64,000 nt of DNA from an uncultured Lachnospiraceae bacterium (GTDB lineage Bacteria > Bacillota > Clostridia > Lachnospirales > Lachnospiraceae), in assembly GCA_900316625.1 (NCBI GenBank), contig ONDO01000007.1, positions 24,028 through 88,027 of the forward strand, in the 5' to 3' direction. The position numbers were made by a program, and so were the translations under genes. Below are positions 41,477-49,776 of the stretch, piece after piece (position 1 is the stretch's first letter; each line of letters starts with the position of its first letter). The notes under the pieces were generated by a model. It searched no databases and had not been told where the DNA came from. It saw nothing but the letters and a program-made list of their open reading frames with translations.

Positions 41477-42808
41477 ATGAAAGAGCGGAGGGCATATAGT
41501 GTCCTGGAGGTGAATCATTACATTCACTCCCTGCTTTTGGATGAACCTTTCCTTCAGCGCCTCTACGTCGAAGGAGAAGTGTCGAATGTGAAGTATCATA
41601 CTTCGGGGCATATCTATTTTACACTGAAGGATGATGATGCTCAGATCTCTGCAGTGATGTGGAGGTCCTCGGTTGCGAGAGGACTTCCGGATCGAATTGT
41701 GAATGGTGACAAGGTGTATGTGACCGGTAAGATCGATTCCTGGGAGAAGAGCGGGGGCTACCAGCTGGTTGCAAGCCGGATCGAGAAGGCGGGACAGGGT
41801 GTTCTCTATCAGCGCTATGAGGCGATGAAGAGAGAATTCGAAGAGATGGGAATGTTTGATGCATCCTATAAGAAGCCCCTTCCTAAGTATCCGAAGAAGG
41901 TCGGAATTATTACGGCCCAGACCGGAGCTGCAGTGCGTGATATCATTCGTGTCGGTACCAGAAGAAACCCCTATGTGCAGTTTGTTCTCTACCCGGCTCT
42001 GGTGCAGGGAGAGGGAGCAGCAGAATCTGTCGTTCGAGGTATCGAGACGATGGATGCACAAGATTACGACGTTCTGATCGTCGGTCGAGGCGGTGGTTCC
42101 ATTGAGGAACTCTGGGCCTTTAATGAGGAGATTGTTGCAAGAGCAATTTTCGCCTGCAATACTCCCATTATCTCAGCCGTTGGTCATGAAGTTGATTTTA
42201 CAATTGCTGACTTTGTCGCAGACAAGAGAGCAGCGACCCCTTCGGAAGCTGCAGAACTTGCAGTACCTCTCTATACAGATATGGAGGGCAGGCTGCAGGA
42301 TCTCTATGGTCGTCTGCAGAAGAATATGACCGTGGAACTGAATCGTTTGGCTCTACGTTTACAGAAGAGTCGCAGTATCCTTCTCTCCCACAGTCCGGAG
42401 AAGGTCCTTGCAGACCGCAGACAGTATGCAGTGACCCTGGAGGAGAGACTGGAGAATCGTATGAGTTCGGCTCTCCTTCGTGCGAGACACCGGGTGGACC
42501 CCATGGAGGAACGGATGTCGCGCAGCCTGACAGGGAAACTCGACCAATCCAGGCACAGACTGAGCGTGAACGCGGTCCGGCTCGATGGATTGTCTCCTCT
42601 GAAGAAGTTCCAGGCAGGATATGCATATCCTACGGATGAGAATGGGCAGAATATCTCTTCCGTTCGCCAGGTAAAGCAGGGAGATAAGATTCGGATCCGT
42701 CTTATGGATGGTCGAATCGAGAGCAGGGTCGAGGACGCTGTAATAGAAGATTCTGAGGAAAAATATGGAAAAAAAGAAAGAAGAATTAACGCTGGAAGAA
42801 GCTTTTAA
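41477..42808 (+). CDS. xseA: Exonuclease VII large subunit
   Basis: 443 residues. An N-terminal OB-fold (GEVSNVKYHTSGHIYFTLKD) binds single-stranded DNA. The catalytic core carries QTGAAVRDIIRVGTRRNP and GRGGGSIEELWAFN, then the VGHEVDFTIADFVADKRAATPS block. The remainder is coiled coil where XseB binds. It degrades single-stranded DNA to oligonucleotides. It overlaps xseB by 44 nt, which couples their translation. Confidence 0.93.
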   Translation: MKERRAYSVLEVNHYIHSLLLDEPFLQRLYVEGEVSNVKYHTSGHIYFTLKDDDAQISAVMWRSSVARGLPDRIVNGDKVYVTGKIDSWEKSGGYQLVASRIEKAGQGVLYQRYEAMKREFEEMGMFDASYKKPLPKYPKKVGIITAQTGAAVRDIIRVGTRRNPYVQFVLYPALVQGEGAAESVVRGIETMDAQDYDVLIVGRGGGSIEELWAFNEEIVARAIFACNTPIISAVGHEVDFTIADFVADKRAATPSEAAELAVPLYTDMEGRLQDLYGRLQKNMTVELNRLALRLQKSRSILLSHSPEKVLADRRQYAVTLEERLENRMSSALLRARHRVDPMEERMSRSLTGKLDQSRHRLSVNAVRLDGLSPLKKFQAGYAYPTDENGQNISSVRQVKQGDKIRIRLMDGRIESRVEDAVIEDSEEKYGKKERRINAGRSF

Positions 42809-42995
42809 CAAGCTCGAGACAGTGATCTCCAAGATGGAAAATGAGGATGTTCCCCTGGAAGAATCTTTCCAGCTCTATAGTGAAGGAATGGGACTCTTCA
42901 AAGACGTAAATGATCGTATCGATCGTGTCGAGAAGCAGGTGCAGAAGATGCAGGCTGATGGAAGCCTGGTACCCATGCCTCCTGTCGGTGAATAA
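42765..42995 (+). CDS. xseB: Exonuclease VII small subunit
   Basis: 76 residues, helical hairpin. LTLEEAFNKLETVISKMEN and LEESFQLYSEGMGLFK are the family signature. Several copies wrap the XseA coiled coil. The start lies 44 nt inside xseA, so the two subunits are made in a fixed ratio by coupling. Confidence 0.92.
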   Translation: MEKKKEELTLEEAFNKLETVISKMENEDVPLEESFQLYSEGMGLFKDVNDRIDRVEKQVQKMQADGSLVPMPPVGE

Positions 42996-43026
42996 TGAGA
43001 TAAGGTAATAGAATTAGAGGGCAATC

Positions 43027-43920
43027 ATGGATATCCAGAAAGAATTTGAATATCGTGCAACAGATGTAGAACGTATCCTGGTCAAGTATCTCCCCAAGGA
43101 ATCCGGCTATCAGAAGACTGTTTTCGAAGCGATGAATTACAGCCTGATGGTTGGTGGTAAGAGACTGCGCCCTATTCTGATGGAGGAGACCTTTAAGCTC
43201 TTCGGCGGCACTACGAAAGCCATCGAACCTTTCATGGCAGCCATCGAGATGATTCACAATTATTCTCTGGTTCACGATGATCTTCCGGAGATGGATAATG
43301 ATATGCTGCGCCGCGGTAATCCGACGACGCACGCTAAGTTCGGCCAGGCCATGGGCGTTCTCGCCGGAGATGCTCTCCTTAACTATGCTTTCGAGACGGC
43401 ACTTACCGCTTTCGATGTGGAGACAGAGCACCCGGAGCGCGTTGTAGCTGCCATGAAGGTACTTGCTCATAAGGCAGGTGTCTATGGCATGATCGGTGGC
43501 CAGGTTGTAGATGTGGAAGAAGAGAAGCAGAATGGTATCTCCCATAACCGCATCGATTTTGTCTATGAACATAAGACCGGTGCTCTGATCGAGGCCTCCA
43601 TGATGATCGGTGCGATCCTTGCAGGCGCAGATGAAGAACATGTCAAGATTATGGAAGAAGTTGGTTCGAAGATTGGACTGGCTTTCCAGATCCAGGATGA
43701 CATCTTAGATGTCGAAGGCGATGAGAAGGTCCTTGGTAAGGAAGTTGGACAGGATGCAAGAAACTGCAAGGTAACTTATGTCCTCTTCGAAGGAATGGAG
43801 AAGTCGAAGAGAGACGTCATCGACCTCTCCGACGAGGCTCTCTCCAAGCTTCTCTCTCTGTCTTATGAGAACCGCTTCCTGACAAAATTACTTGAATTCC
43901 TGGTACATCGGGAGAAATAA
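43027..43920 (+). CDS. ispA: Polyprenyl (farnesyl/geranyl) diphosphate synthase
   Basis: 297 residues, trans-prenyl transferase. The first Asp-rich motif is HDDLPEMDND and the second is QIQDDILDVEGD. GGKRLRPIL binds the isoprenyl diphosphate. It joins isopentenyl diphosphate units to make farnesyl diphosphate, feeding undecaprenyl carriers. It is next to dxs, the first enzyme of the same isoprenoid pathway, with 7 nt between the genes. Confidence 0.92.
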   Translation: MDIQKEFEYRATDVERILVKYLPKESGYQKTVFEAMNYSLMVGGKRLRPILMEETFKLFGGTTKAIEPFMAAIEMIHNYSLVHDDLPEMDNDMLRRGNPTTHAKFGQAMGVLAGDALLNYAFETALTAFDVETEHPERVVAAMKVLAHKAGVYGMIGGQVVDVEEEKQNGISHNRIDFVYEHKTGALIEASMMIGAILAGADEEHVKIMEEVGSKIGLAFQIQDDILDVEGDEKVLGKEVGQDARNCKVTYVLFEGMEKSKRDVIDLSDEALSKLLSLSYENRFLTKLLEFLVHREK

Positions 43921-43927
43921 GATATAC

Positions 43928-45802
43928 ATGGTATTAGATAAGATCAAACAACCGAATGACATCAAGAAGCTCTCGCCAGAGGAATTAGAGACGCTCTCTA
44001 AGGAGATCCGTCAGTTCATGATCACCTCTCTCTCTAAGACGGGTGGTCATCTTGCGTCCAATCTCGGTTCTGTAGAACTAACCATGGCACTGCATATGGT
44101 TATGGATCTGCCCAAGGACAAGATCGTATGGGATGTTGGACATCAGTCCTATACCCACAAGATTCTGACCGGAAGAAAAGATGGCTTTAAGACCCTGCGT
44201 TCTTATGGTGGTATGAGTGGTTTCCCGAAACCAGACGAGTCACCCTGTGACGCTTTTGGTTCCGGTCATAGTTCTACCTCCATCTCTGCCGGCCTGGGAC
44301 TCGCGTGGGCCAGGGAAATCAAGGGCGAATCCTATAAGGTGGTGTCGGTCATCGGAGATGGTGCCCTGACCGGAGGTATGGCCCTCGAGGCCCTGAACAA
44401 TGCCTCCGCCATAAAGCAGAACTTCGTGATCATTCTGAATGATAATAATATGTCCATCTCTAAGAATGTCGGTGGTATGTCCACGCAGCTGGCCAAGCTT
44501 CGTACCAATACCGGTTATACCGGTCTGAAGGAGGAAGTGACCCAGTCCTTAGAGAAGATTCCGGTTTACGGCGATAAGATCGTTGCCAGAATCCGTCGTA
44601 CCAAGAGTGGCATCAAGCAGCTCTTCATTCCCGGTATGCTCTTTGAAGAGATGGGAATCATGTATATGGGTCCGGTAGACGGTCATGATATCGAAGCGAT
44701 GATCAAGCTCTTTAACAGTGCTTTCGCCTTCCCGGGTCCTGTTCTCGTACATGTTATTACACATAAGGGAAAGGGCTATCGTCCGGCCGAGTTACATCCG
44801 TCCAGATTCCATGGTACCCAGCCCTTTGATCTGGCAACCGGCATTCCCCTGAAGAAGAAGTGCCCCGGTTATACAGATATATTCTCAACGGTAATGCGTA
44901 AGAGCGGAGATAAGTATCCGGATCTTGTCGGCATTACAGCGGCAATGGAAGATGGTACGGGCCTGCATCGATATCACAACATGTTCCCGGACCGATTCTT
45001 CGATGTCGGCATTGCGGAAGAGCATGCGGTGACCTTCGCAGCCGGACTTGCCAAGGCAGGACTGACACCTGTATTCGCAGTCTATTCTTCCTTCCTGCAG
45101 AGAGCTTATGACCAGATCCTGCATGATGTAGCCTTACAGAAACTGCACGTGATCTTCGCGGTAGATCGTGCCGGAATCGTCGGAGAAGATGGAGATACCC
45201 ATCAGGGCATCTTCGATCTGTCCTACCTTACGACCATTCCCAATCTTGCAGTGCTTGCCCCCAAGAATAAGTGGGAACTCGCAGATATGCTGAAATTCGC
45301 CTTCTCTTATGATGGCCCCATTGCGATCCGTTACCCGAAGGGAGCAGCATCGGTGCGTTACAGACTCCATCGTGCACCCATTGAACTCGGTAAGTCCGAG
45401 GAACTTGAAGCTGGAGAAGGAATTCTTCTCTATGCCATTGGTTCTATGGTGGATGTGGCAGAAAAGGTGAGAAGAGAGCTCTTAGTCTACGGCATTCATG
45501 TTACCGTAACCAATGCCAGATTCGCTGCACCCCTGGATAAGAAGTATCTTCTGGATGCGGCGAGGAAATATGATCTGATTGTTACCATGGAAGAAAACGT
45601 GCGCTCCGGAGGATTCGGAGAACGCGTGGAAGATCTTCTGAATGAGGCTGGATTCCAGGGCAGGACCATGATCGTCTCCCTGCCGGATGCTTTCATTCCG
45701 CATGGTGGAAGGAATCTTCTGCTTGCAGAGAATGGCCTGGATGCGGTGACCATCTGTGACCGAATTCGTCGCTATGTAGAAGAGCAAAGAGGTAGAGATT
45801 AA
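43928..45802 (+). CDS. dxs: 1-Deoxy-D-xylulose-5-phosphate synthase
   Basis: 624 residues, thiamine diphosphate enzyme joining pyruvate and glyceraldehyde 3-phosphate, the first step of the MEP pathway. The TPP motif is GDGALTGGMALEALNNA; DVGHQSYTHKILTGR and GSGHSSTSISAGLGLA bind substrate, and DVGIAEEHAVTFAAGLA contains the catalytic Glu. I choose the ATG at 43928 (MVLDKIKQPNDIKKL). Its stop overlaps the tlyA start (TAATG). Confidence 0.95.
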   Translation: MVLDKIKQPNDIKKLSPEELETLSKEIRQFMITSLSKTGGHLASNLGSVELTMALHMVMDLPKDKIVWDVGHQSYTHKILTGRKDGFKTLRSYGGMSGFPKPDESPCDAFGSGHSSTSISAGLGLAWAREIKGESYKVVSVIGDGALTGGMALEALNNASAIKQNFVIILNDNNMSISKNVGGMSTQLAKLRTNTGYTGLKEEVTQSLEKIPVYGDKIVARIRRTKSGIKQLFIPGMLFEEMGIMYMGPVDGHDIEAMIKLFNSAFAFPGPVLVHVITHKGKGYRPAELHPSRFHGTQPFDLATGIPLKKKCPGYTDIFSTVMRKSGDKYPDLVGITAAMEDGTGLHRYHNMFPDRFFDVGIAEEHAVTFAAGLAKAGLTPVFAVYSSFLQRAYDQILHDVALQKLHVIFAVDRAGIVGEDGDTHQGIFDLSYLTTIPNLAVLAPKNKWELADMLKFAFSYDGPIAIRYPKGAASVRYRLHRAPIELGKSEELEAGEGILLYAIGSMVDVAEKVRRELLVYGIHVTVTNARFAAPLDKKYLLDAARKYDLIVTMEENVRSGGFGERVEDLLNEAGFQGRTMIVSLPDAFIPHGGRNLLLAENGLDAVTICDRIRRYVEEQRGRD

Positions 45803-46620
45803 TGAAAGAACGCCTGGATATTCTCCTTGTGAATAATGGTTTTGCACCATCCCGGGAGAAGGCCAAGATCATGATAATGGAAGGCAATGTCTTCGTGGAT
45901 GGGAATCGCGAGGATAAGGCCGGCATGAAGTTCAACACGGATGCTGATATCGAAGTGCACGGAAAGCCTATGCCTTATGTCAGCCGTGGTGGTTTTAAGT
46001 TAGAGCGCGCTATGCAGACCTTCCCGATTACTTTGGATGGTCTCGTATGCATGGACATCGGCGCATCCACTGGTGGATTTACCGACTGCATGCTGCAGAA
46101 TGGTGCATCCAAGGTATTCTCTGTCGACGTAGGCTACGGCCAGTTCGCCTGGAAGCTCCGTCAGGACCCCAGGGTGGTCTGCATGGAGAAGACCAATATC
46201 CGCTATGTCACACCGACGGATATCGGATGCTTCCTTGATTTCGCATCCTGCGATGTGTCCTTCATTTCTCTGACCAAGATCTTAGTACCGGTGCACGAAC
46301 TCTTAAAGGACGGTGCACACATGGTATGCCTGATCAAGCCCCAGTTCGAGGCAGGTAAGGAGAGAGTTGGCAAGAAGGGCGTCGTTCGTGATCCAGCGGT
46401 TCATGAAGACGTCATCGAGATGGTTTGGAAGTTCTCAGAAGAGAATGGATATAAGGTCTTAGGACTGGATCACAGCCCGATTAAGGGACCGGAGGGGAAT
46501 ATCGAATATCTGATTTATCTGGAGAAGTGTGGAGCAGATGAGGCTCCCGGGGAAGAAGAGAAAGGAGACAGCGGACTGATTCACGAGATCGTATCTCGTG
46601 CCCACCAGACGCTGGACTAG
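45802..46620 (+). CDS. tlyA: TlyA-family rRNA methyltransferase
   Basis: 272 residues. An N-terminal S4 RNA-binding domain (ERLDILLVNNGFAPSREKAK) precedes an FtsJ-type methyltransferase. The SAM site is CMDIGASTGGFTDCML, with the catalytic Lys in SRGGFKLE and later Asp/Lys (CDVSFISL, IKPQFEAG). Such proteins 2'-O-methylate 16S and/or 23S rRNA; the haemolysin name is historical. It is coupled to dxs through TAATG. Confidence 0.9.
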   Translation: MKERLDILLVNNGFAPSREKAKIMIMEGNVFVDGNREDKAGMKFNTDADIEVHGKPMPYVSRGGFKLERAMQTFPITLDGLVCMDIGASTGGFTDCMLQNGASKVFSVDVGYGQFAWKLRQDPRVVCMEKTNIRYVTPTDIGCFLDFASCDVSFISLTKILVPVHELLKDGAHMVCLIKPQFEAGKERVGKKGVVRDPAVHEDVIEMVWKFSEENGYKVLGLDHSPIKGPEGNIEYLIYLEKCGADEAPGEEEKGDSGLIHEIVSRAHQTLD

Positions 46621-46624
46621 ACTA

Positions 46625-47482
46625 TTGAAGAAGTTCTTCATCGTGACAAGAAGACAGGATGATAGAAATATGGAGCTGATCCATTCTCTGGAGAGCTGGA
46701 TCAGAGAACTCAAGGGTTCCTGCTCCTCTTTCGTGCTGCCGCAGGGGAATGACCGGCCGGAGAATATCCCGGTTCCGGAGGGTACCGAGTGTATCATTAC
46801 CGTTGGTGGCGATGGAACCCTGGTTCGTACAGCCTACGGAACTCTGGGGAAGAATATTCCGCTTCTTGGCGTGAATATGGGACATCTGGGTTACCTGTGT
46901 GATCTGGATGAGACTACAGTACACGATGCTGTGGGTCGTCTGATTCGTGATGATTACGAATTAGAAGAGAGAATGATGTTAGAGGGAGTGAAGCTGGACA
47001 GCAATCGAACAGCGAAGGAGATGGAGTATATCTCTGCTCTAAATGATGTGGTAATTGCGAGCGCGAATCCTATGGATCTGATCTCCCTTACCGTATATAT
47101 CAATGGAGCGTCCCTTTATACATATAGCTGTGATGGCATGATCTTCTCTACACCGACCGGTTCTACGGCATACAACCTGTCTGCCGGGGGCCCGATCGTT
47201 GATCCGAAGAATCAGGTCATTCTGCTGACACCACTTAACCCGCACACTCTGAACAGTCGTCCTATTGTACTCGATGCGCATGACGAGATTATGGTGAAAC
47301 TAAGCCCAAGACATCATGATGTAGAGGAGGAAGCCTGTGTTTCCTTCGATGGCAGCTTAGGATTCAAGATTGGGAGAGAAGAACGGATCGTGATACGACG
47401 TTCTAAGAATGTGACCAGGATGGTAGGTCTTACGAGGATGAACTTCCTCGAGAGAATCAGTCTGAAATTACAGGAGAGATAA
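46625..47482 (+). CDS. nadK: NAD kinase
   Basis: About 285 residues. Motifs are TVGGDGTLVRTA, LGVNMGHLGYL and SCDGMIFSTPTGSTAYNLSAGGPI. It phosphorylates NAD+ to NADP+. I favour TTG at 46625, which gives a normal start (KKFFIVTRR) 4 nt after the tlyA stop; a GTG at 46598 overlapping tlyA would add nine residues. Neither has a strong ribosome site, so translation is probably coupled to tlyA. argR begins 1 nt after its stop. Confidence 0.9.
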   Translation: MKKFFIVTRRQDDRNMELIHSLESWIRELKGSCSSFVLPQGNDRPENIPVPEGTECIITVGGDGTLVRTAYGTLGKNIPLLGVNMGHLGYLCDLDETTVHDAVGRLIRDDYELEERMMLEGVKLDSNRTAKEMEYISALNDVVIASANPMDLISLTVYINGASLYTYSCDGMIFSTPTGSTAYNLSAGGPIVDPKNQVILLTPLNPHTLNSRPIVLDAHDEIMVKLSPRHHDVEEEACVSFDGSLGFKIGREERIVIRRSKNVTRMVGLTRMNFLERISLKLQER

Positions 47483-47483
47483 G

Positions 47484-47942
47484 ATGTCGGAATCAAAAAC
47501 CCAGAGACAGAACAAGATCCTCGAACTGATCCTAAAAGAAGAGATCGGAACACAGGAGGAACTGACCGATCAGTTGCGTCGTGCCGGATTCAGTGCAACA
47601 CAGGCAACCATCTCCCGCGACATTCGCGAGATGAAGCTTACCAAGGTGGCTATGTCGGATGGAAACCTCCGTTATGTTGCTTACCGCGAGAGTGGTCAGG
47701 ATCTGACCGAAAAGTACACGAGCATCTTCCGTGAAGGATTCTTATCCATGGATAGTGCTGAGAATATCCTTGTTGTGAAGACCGTAGCAGGTATGGCCAT
47801 GGCAGTAGCTGCAGCGCTCGATAACATGGATTACCCTGAGATCGTTGGCTCCATTGCCGGCGATGACACGATTATGTGTGCTGTTCGTTCCCTGGAGGAT
47901 ACGGCAGCAGTAATGAACCGACTTCGTAAGATTGTAGAATAA
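47484..47942 (+). CDS. argR: Arginine repressor ArgR
   Basis: 152 residues. An N-terminal winged helix (EEIGTQEELTDQLRRAGFSATQATISRDIREMKLTK region) binds ARG boxes, and the C-terminal domain (VVKTVAGMAMAVAAALD, AGDDTIMCAVRS) forms the arginine-binding hexamer. It represses arginine synthesis, of which argH is in this window. GAGAGATAAG precedes the ATG. The last codons and the stop are duplicated in tandem right after the gene. Confidence 0.93.
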   Translation: MSESKTQRQNKILELILKEEIGTQEELTDQLRRAGFSATQATISRDIREMKLTKVAMSDGNLRYVAYRESGQDLTEKYTSIFREGFLSMDSAENILVVKTVAGMAMAVAAALDNMDYPEIVGSIAGDDTIMCAVRSLEDTAAVMNRLRKIVE

Positions 47943-47965
47943 CAATAAGATTGTAGAATAACAAT
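47928..47965 (+). repeat. 19-nt exact tandem duplication over the argR stop
   Basis: AAGATTGTAGAATAACAAT occurs at 47928-47946 and again at 47947-47965. The first copy contains the final codons and TAA stop of argR. Confidence 0.95.
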
Positions 47966-48019
47966 AGGTAAGTATAGATGCCGTCTTGTGCGTAGACGGA
48001 CAGAGAGACCAGGTAGTAT

Positions 48020-49708
48020 ATGCTAATTCGTCTTACAGTTGAAAATCTGGCACTGATCGAGCGGGAAGAGATCGAACTTACGGAGGGACTGAATGTCCTG
48101 ACCGGTGAAACCGGTGCAGGTAAGTCCATCCTCCTCGGAGCACTCGGTCTTGCCCTCGGCGGAAAGGCACAGAAGGATATCATCCGTGACCCTGCAAGGG
48201 ATGCCTTTGTAGAAGCTGTTTTCTCTGCAGATAATCCCGCTGTGGTAGAGGCCCTTCGTCTGCTTGATGTTGAAGTCTATGATGACCAGGTGATCCTCTC
48301 CCGCAGGATCGGTGAGACTAGATCATCGGCCAAGATTAACGGAGAGAGTGTACCTTCTCCCAAGCTTCAGAAGGTTGGAGAAGTTCTGATCGATATCTAT
48401 GGTCAGCATGAACATCAGTCCCTCCTGAAGAAGAAAAAACACATGGAGCTTCTGGATCGTTTTGCAAAGGATGCTCTAGGTGATAAGAAGAAGGAACTAA
48501 GCAGGCTCTACCGCGAATGGGTGGAGAAGACCAGGGAACTCGAAGAAGCCAACATGGATTCTTCCGACCGTATCAGAGAAGCTTCCTTCCTGGAGCAGGA
48601 GATCAGTGAGATCAGGGATGCAAATCTTCGCCCCGGAGAAGATCAGGAAGTAGAAGATCATTTCCGCCGCATGAAGAACAGCGAGAAGATTGCATCAGCA
48701 CTGAATGCTGCATATGAGCTGACGGGGGGAGACCAGGCAGCGTCTGATCTGATAGGTTCTGCTCTCCATGAAGTGTCTTCCGTGGAAGAATATGATGAAG
48801 AGAATCTGTCCGGTATGAGAAGCCTGCTCTCTGATTGCGATGGCCTCATCTCGGACTTCAATCGCGAACTCCGCGCATACATTGACCAGATGGAATTCGA
48901 TGAAGAAGAATTCCGTACGACAGAGTCCAGACTCGACCTCCTTAATACCCTGAAATCCCGTTATGGCAATACCATTGAAGCCGTCCAGGAAGCCCTTCAG
49001 AAGAAGGAAGAACGTCTAAGCAAACTGCAGGATTACGATGGTTACTTAGAGAGACTGCGTGAAGAAGTGAAGGCAGCAGAAGAGAGACTGCTTTACATTT
49101 CCAGAGAGGTATCGCAGATTCGTGCCGATCAGGCCAAGGTCCTGACCCGGGCGGTAAGCGATGCCCTAAGAGACCTGAATTTCCTCGATGTTCGCTTCGA
49201 GATGGAACTTCTGCCCATGGATCACTTCACGGCAGATGGTATGGATGATGGCCAGTTCATGATCTCTACTAACCCCGGAGAACCCATTCGTCCTCTGATG
49301 GATACGGCATCCGGTGGTGAATTATCCCGCATTATGCTCGCGATAAAGACCGTCCTCGCAGAAGAGGACTCCATCGATACCCTGATTTTCGACGAGATCG
49401 ACTCCGGAATCAGCGGACGTACCGCCCAGATGGTATCCGAGAAGCTCGCCGAACTTGCCCGCAAGCATCAGGTTATCTGCATCTCCCACCTGCCGCAGAT
49501 TGCGTCGATGGCAGATGCACATTTCCTCGTCGAGAAATGTGTAACAGACGGAAGCACCCTGTCTTCCATCCACATGCTCGATCCTCTAAGTCGGGTATCG
49601 GAACTTGCGAGAATGCTCGGCGGAAGCGAGATCACGGACGCTGTACGCATGAATGCAGAAGAGATGCTTGCCCTCGCAGATAAGAGAAAGGCAAGCAAAA
49701 TGAAATAG
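48020..49708 (+). CDS. recN: DNA repair protein RecN
   Basis: 562 residues, SMC-like. Walker A is TGETGAGKSILLGAL, followed by coiled-coil arms (about 150-370), the signature TASGGELSRIMLAIK and Walker B TLIFDEIDSGISG. RecN gathers at double-strand breaks and helps bring ends together. It closes the cluster, as in many Bacillota, where argR-recN is a usual pair. Confidence 0.94.
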   Translation: MLIRLTVENLALIEREEIELTEGLNVLTGETGAGKSILLGALGLALGGKAQKDIIRDPARDAFVEAVFSADNPAVVEALRLLDVEVYDDQVILSRRIGETRSSAKINGESVPSPKLQKVGEVLIDIYGQHEHQSLLKKKKHMELLDRFAKDALGDKKKELSRLYREWVEKTRELEEANMDSSDRIREASFLEQEISEIRDANLRPGEDQEVEDHFRRMKNSEKIASALNAAYELTGGDQAASDLIGSALHEVSSVEEYDEENLSGMRSLLSDCDGLISDFNRELRAYIDQMEFDEEEFRTTESRLDLLNTLKSRYGNTIEAVQEALQKKEERLSKLQDYDGYLERLREEVKAAEERLLYISREVSQIRADQAKVLTRAVSDALRDLNFLDVRFEMELLPMDHFTADGMDDGQFMISTNPGEPIRPLMDTASGGELSRIMLAIKTVLAEEDSIDTLIFDEIDSGISGRTAQMVSEKLAELARKHQVICISHLPQIASMADAHFLVEKCVTDGSTLSSIHMLDPLSRVSELARMLGGSEITDAVRMNAEEMLALADKRKASKMK

Positions 49709-49776
49709 GTTATTGTTACTTCATTTGCTTTATTTTCAGTCGTTGTATCGGTATTTGAAGAAGGGGGAATCTTCTT

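Noticed and set aside
40604-42061. 485-codon open frame on the - strand opposite asp23, nusB and xseA
   Set aside because: The + strand genes are certain. The frame follows from the low use of TTA, CTA and TCA codons in the real genes, and the product has no family features.
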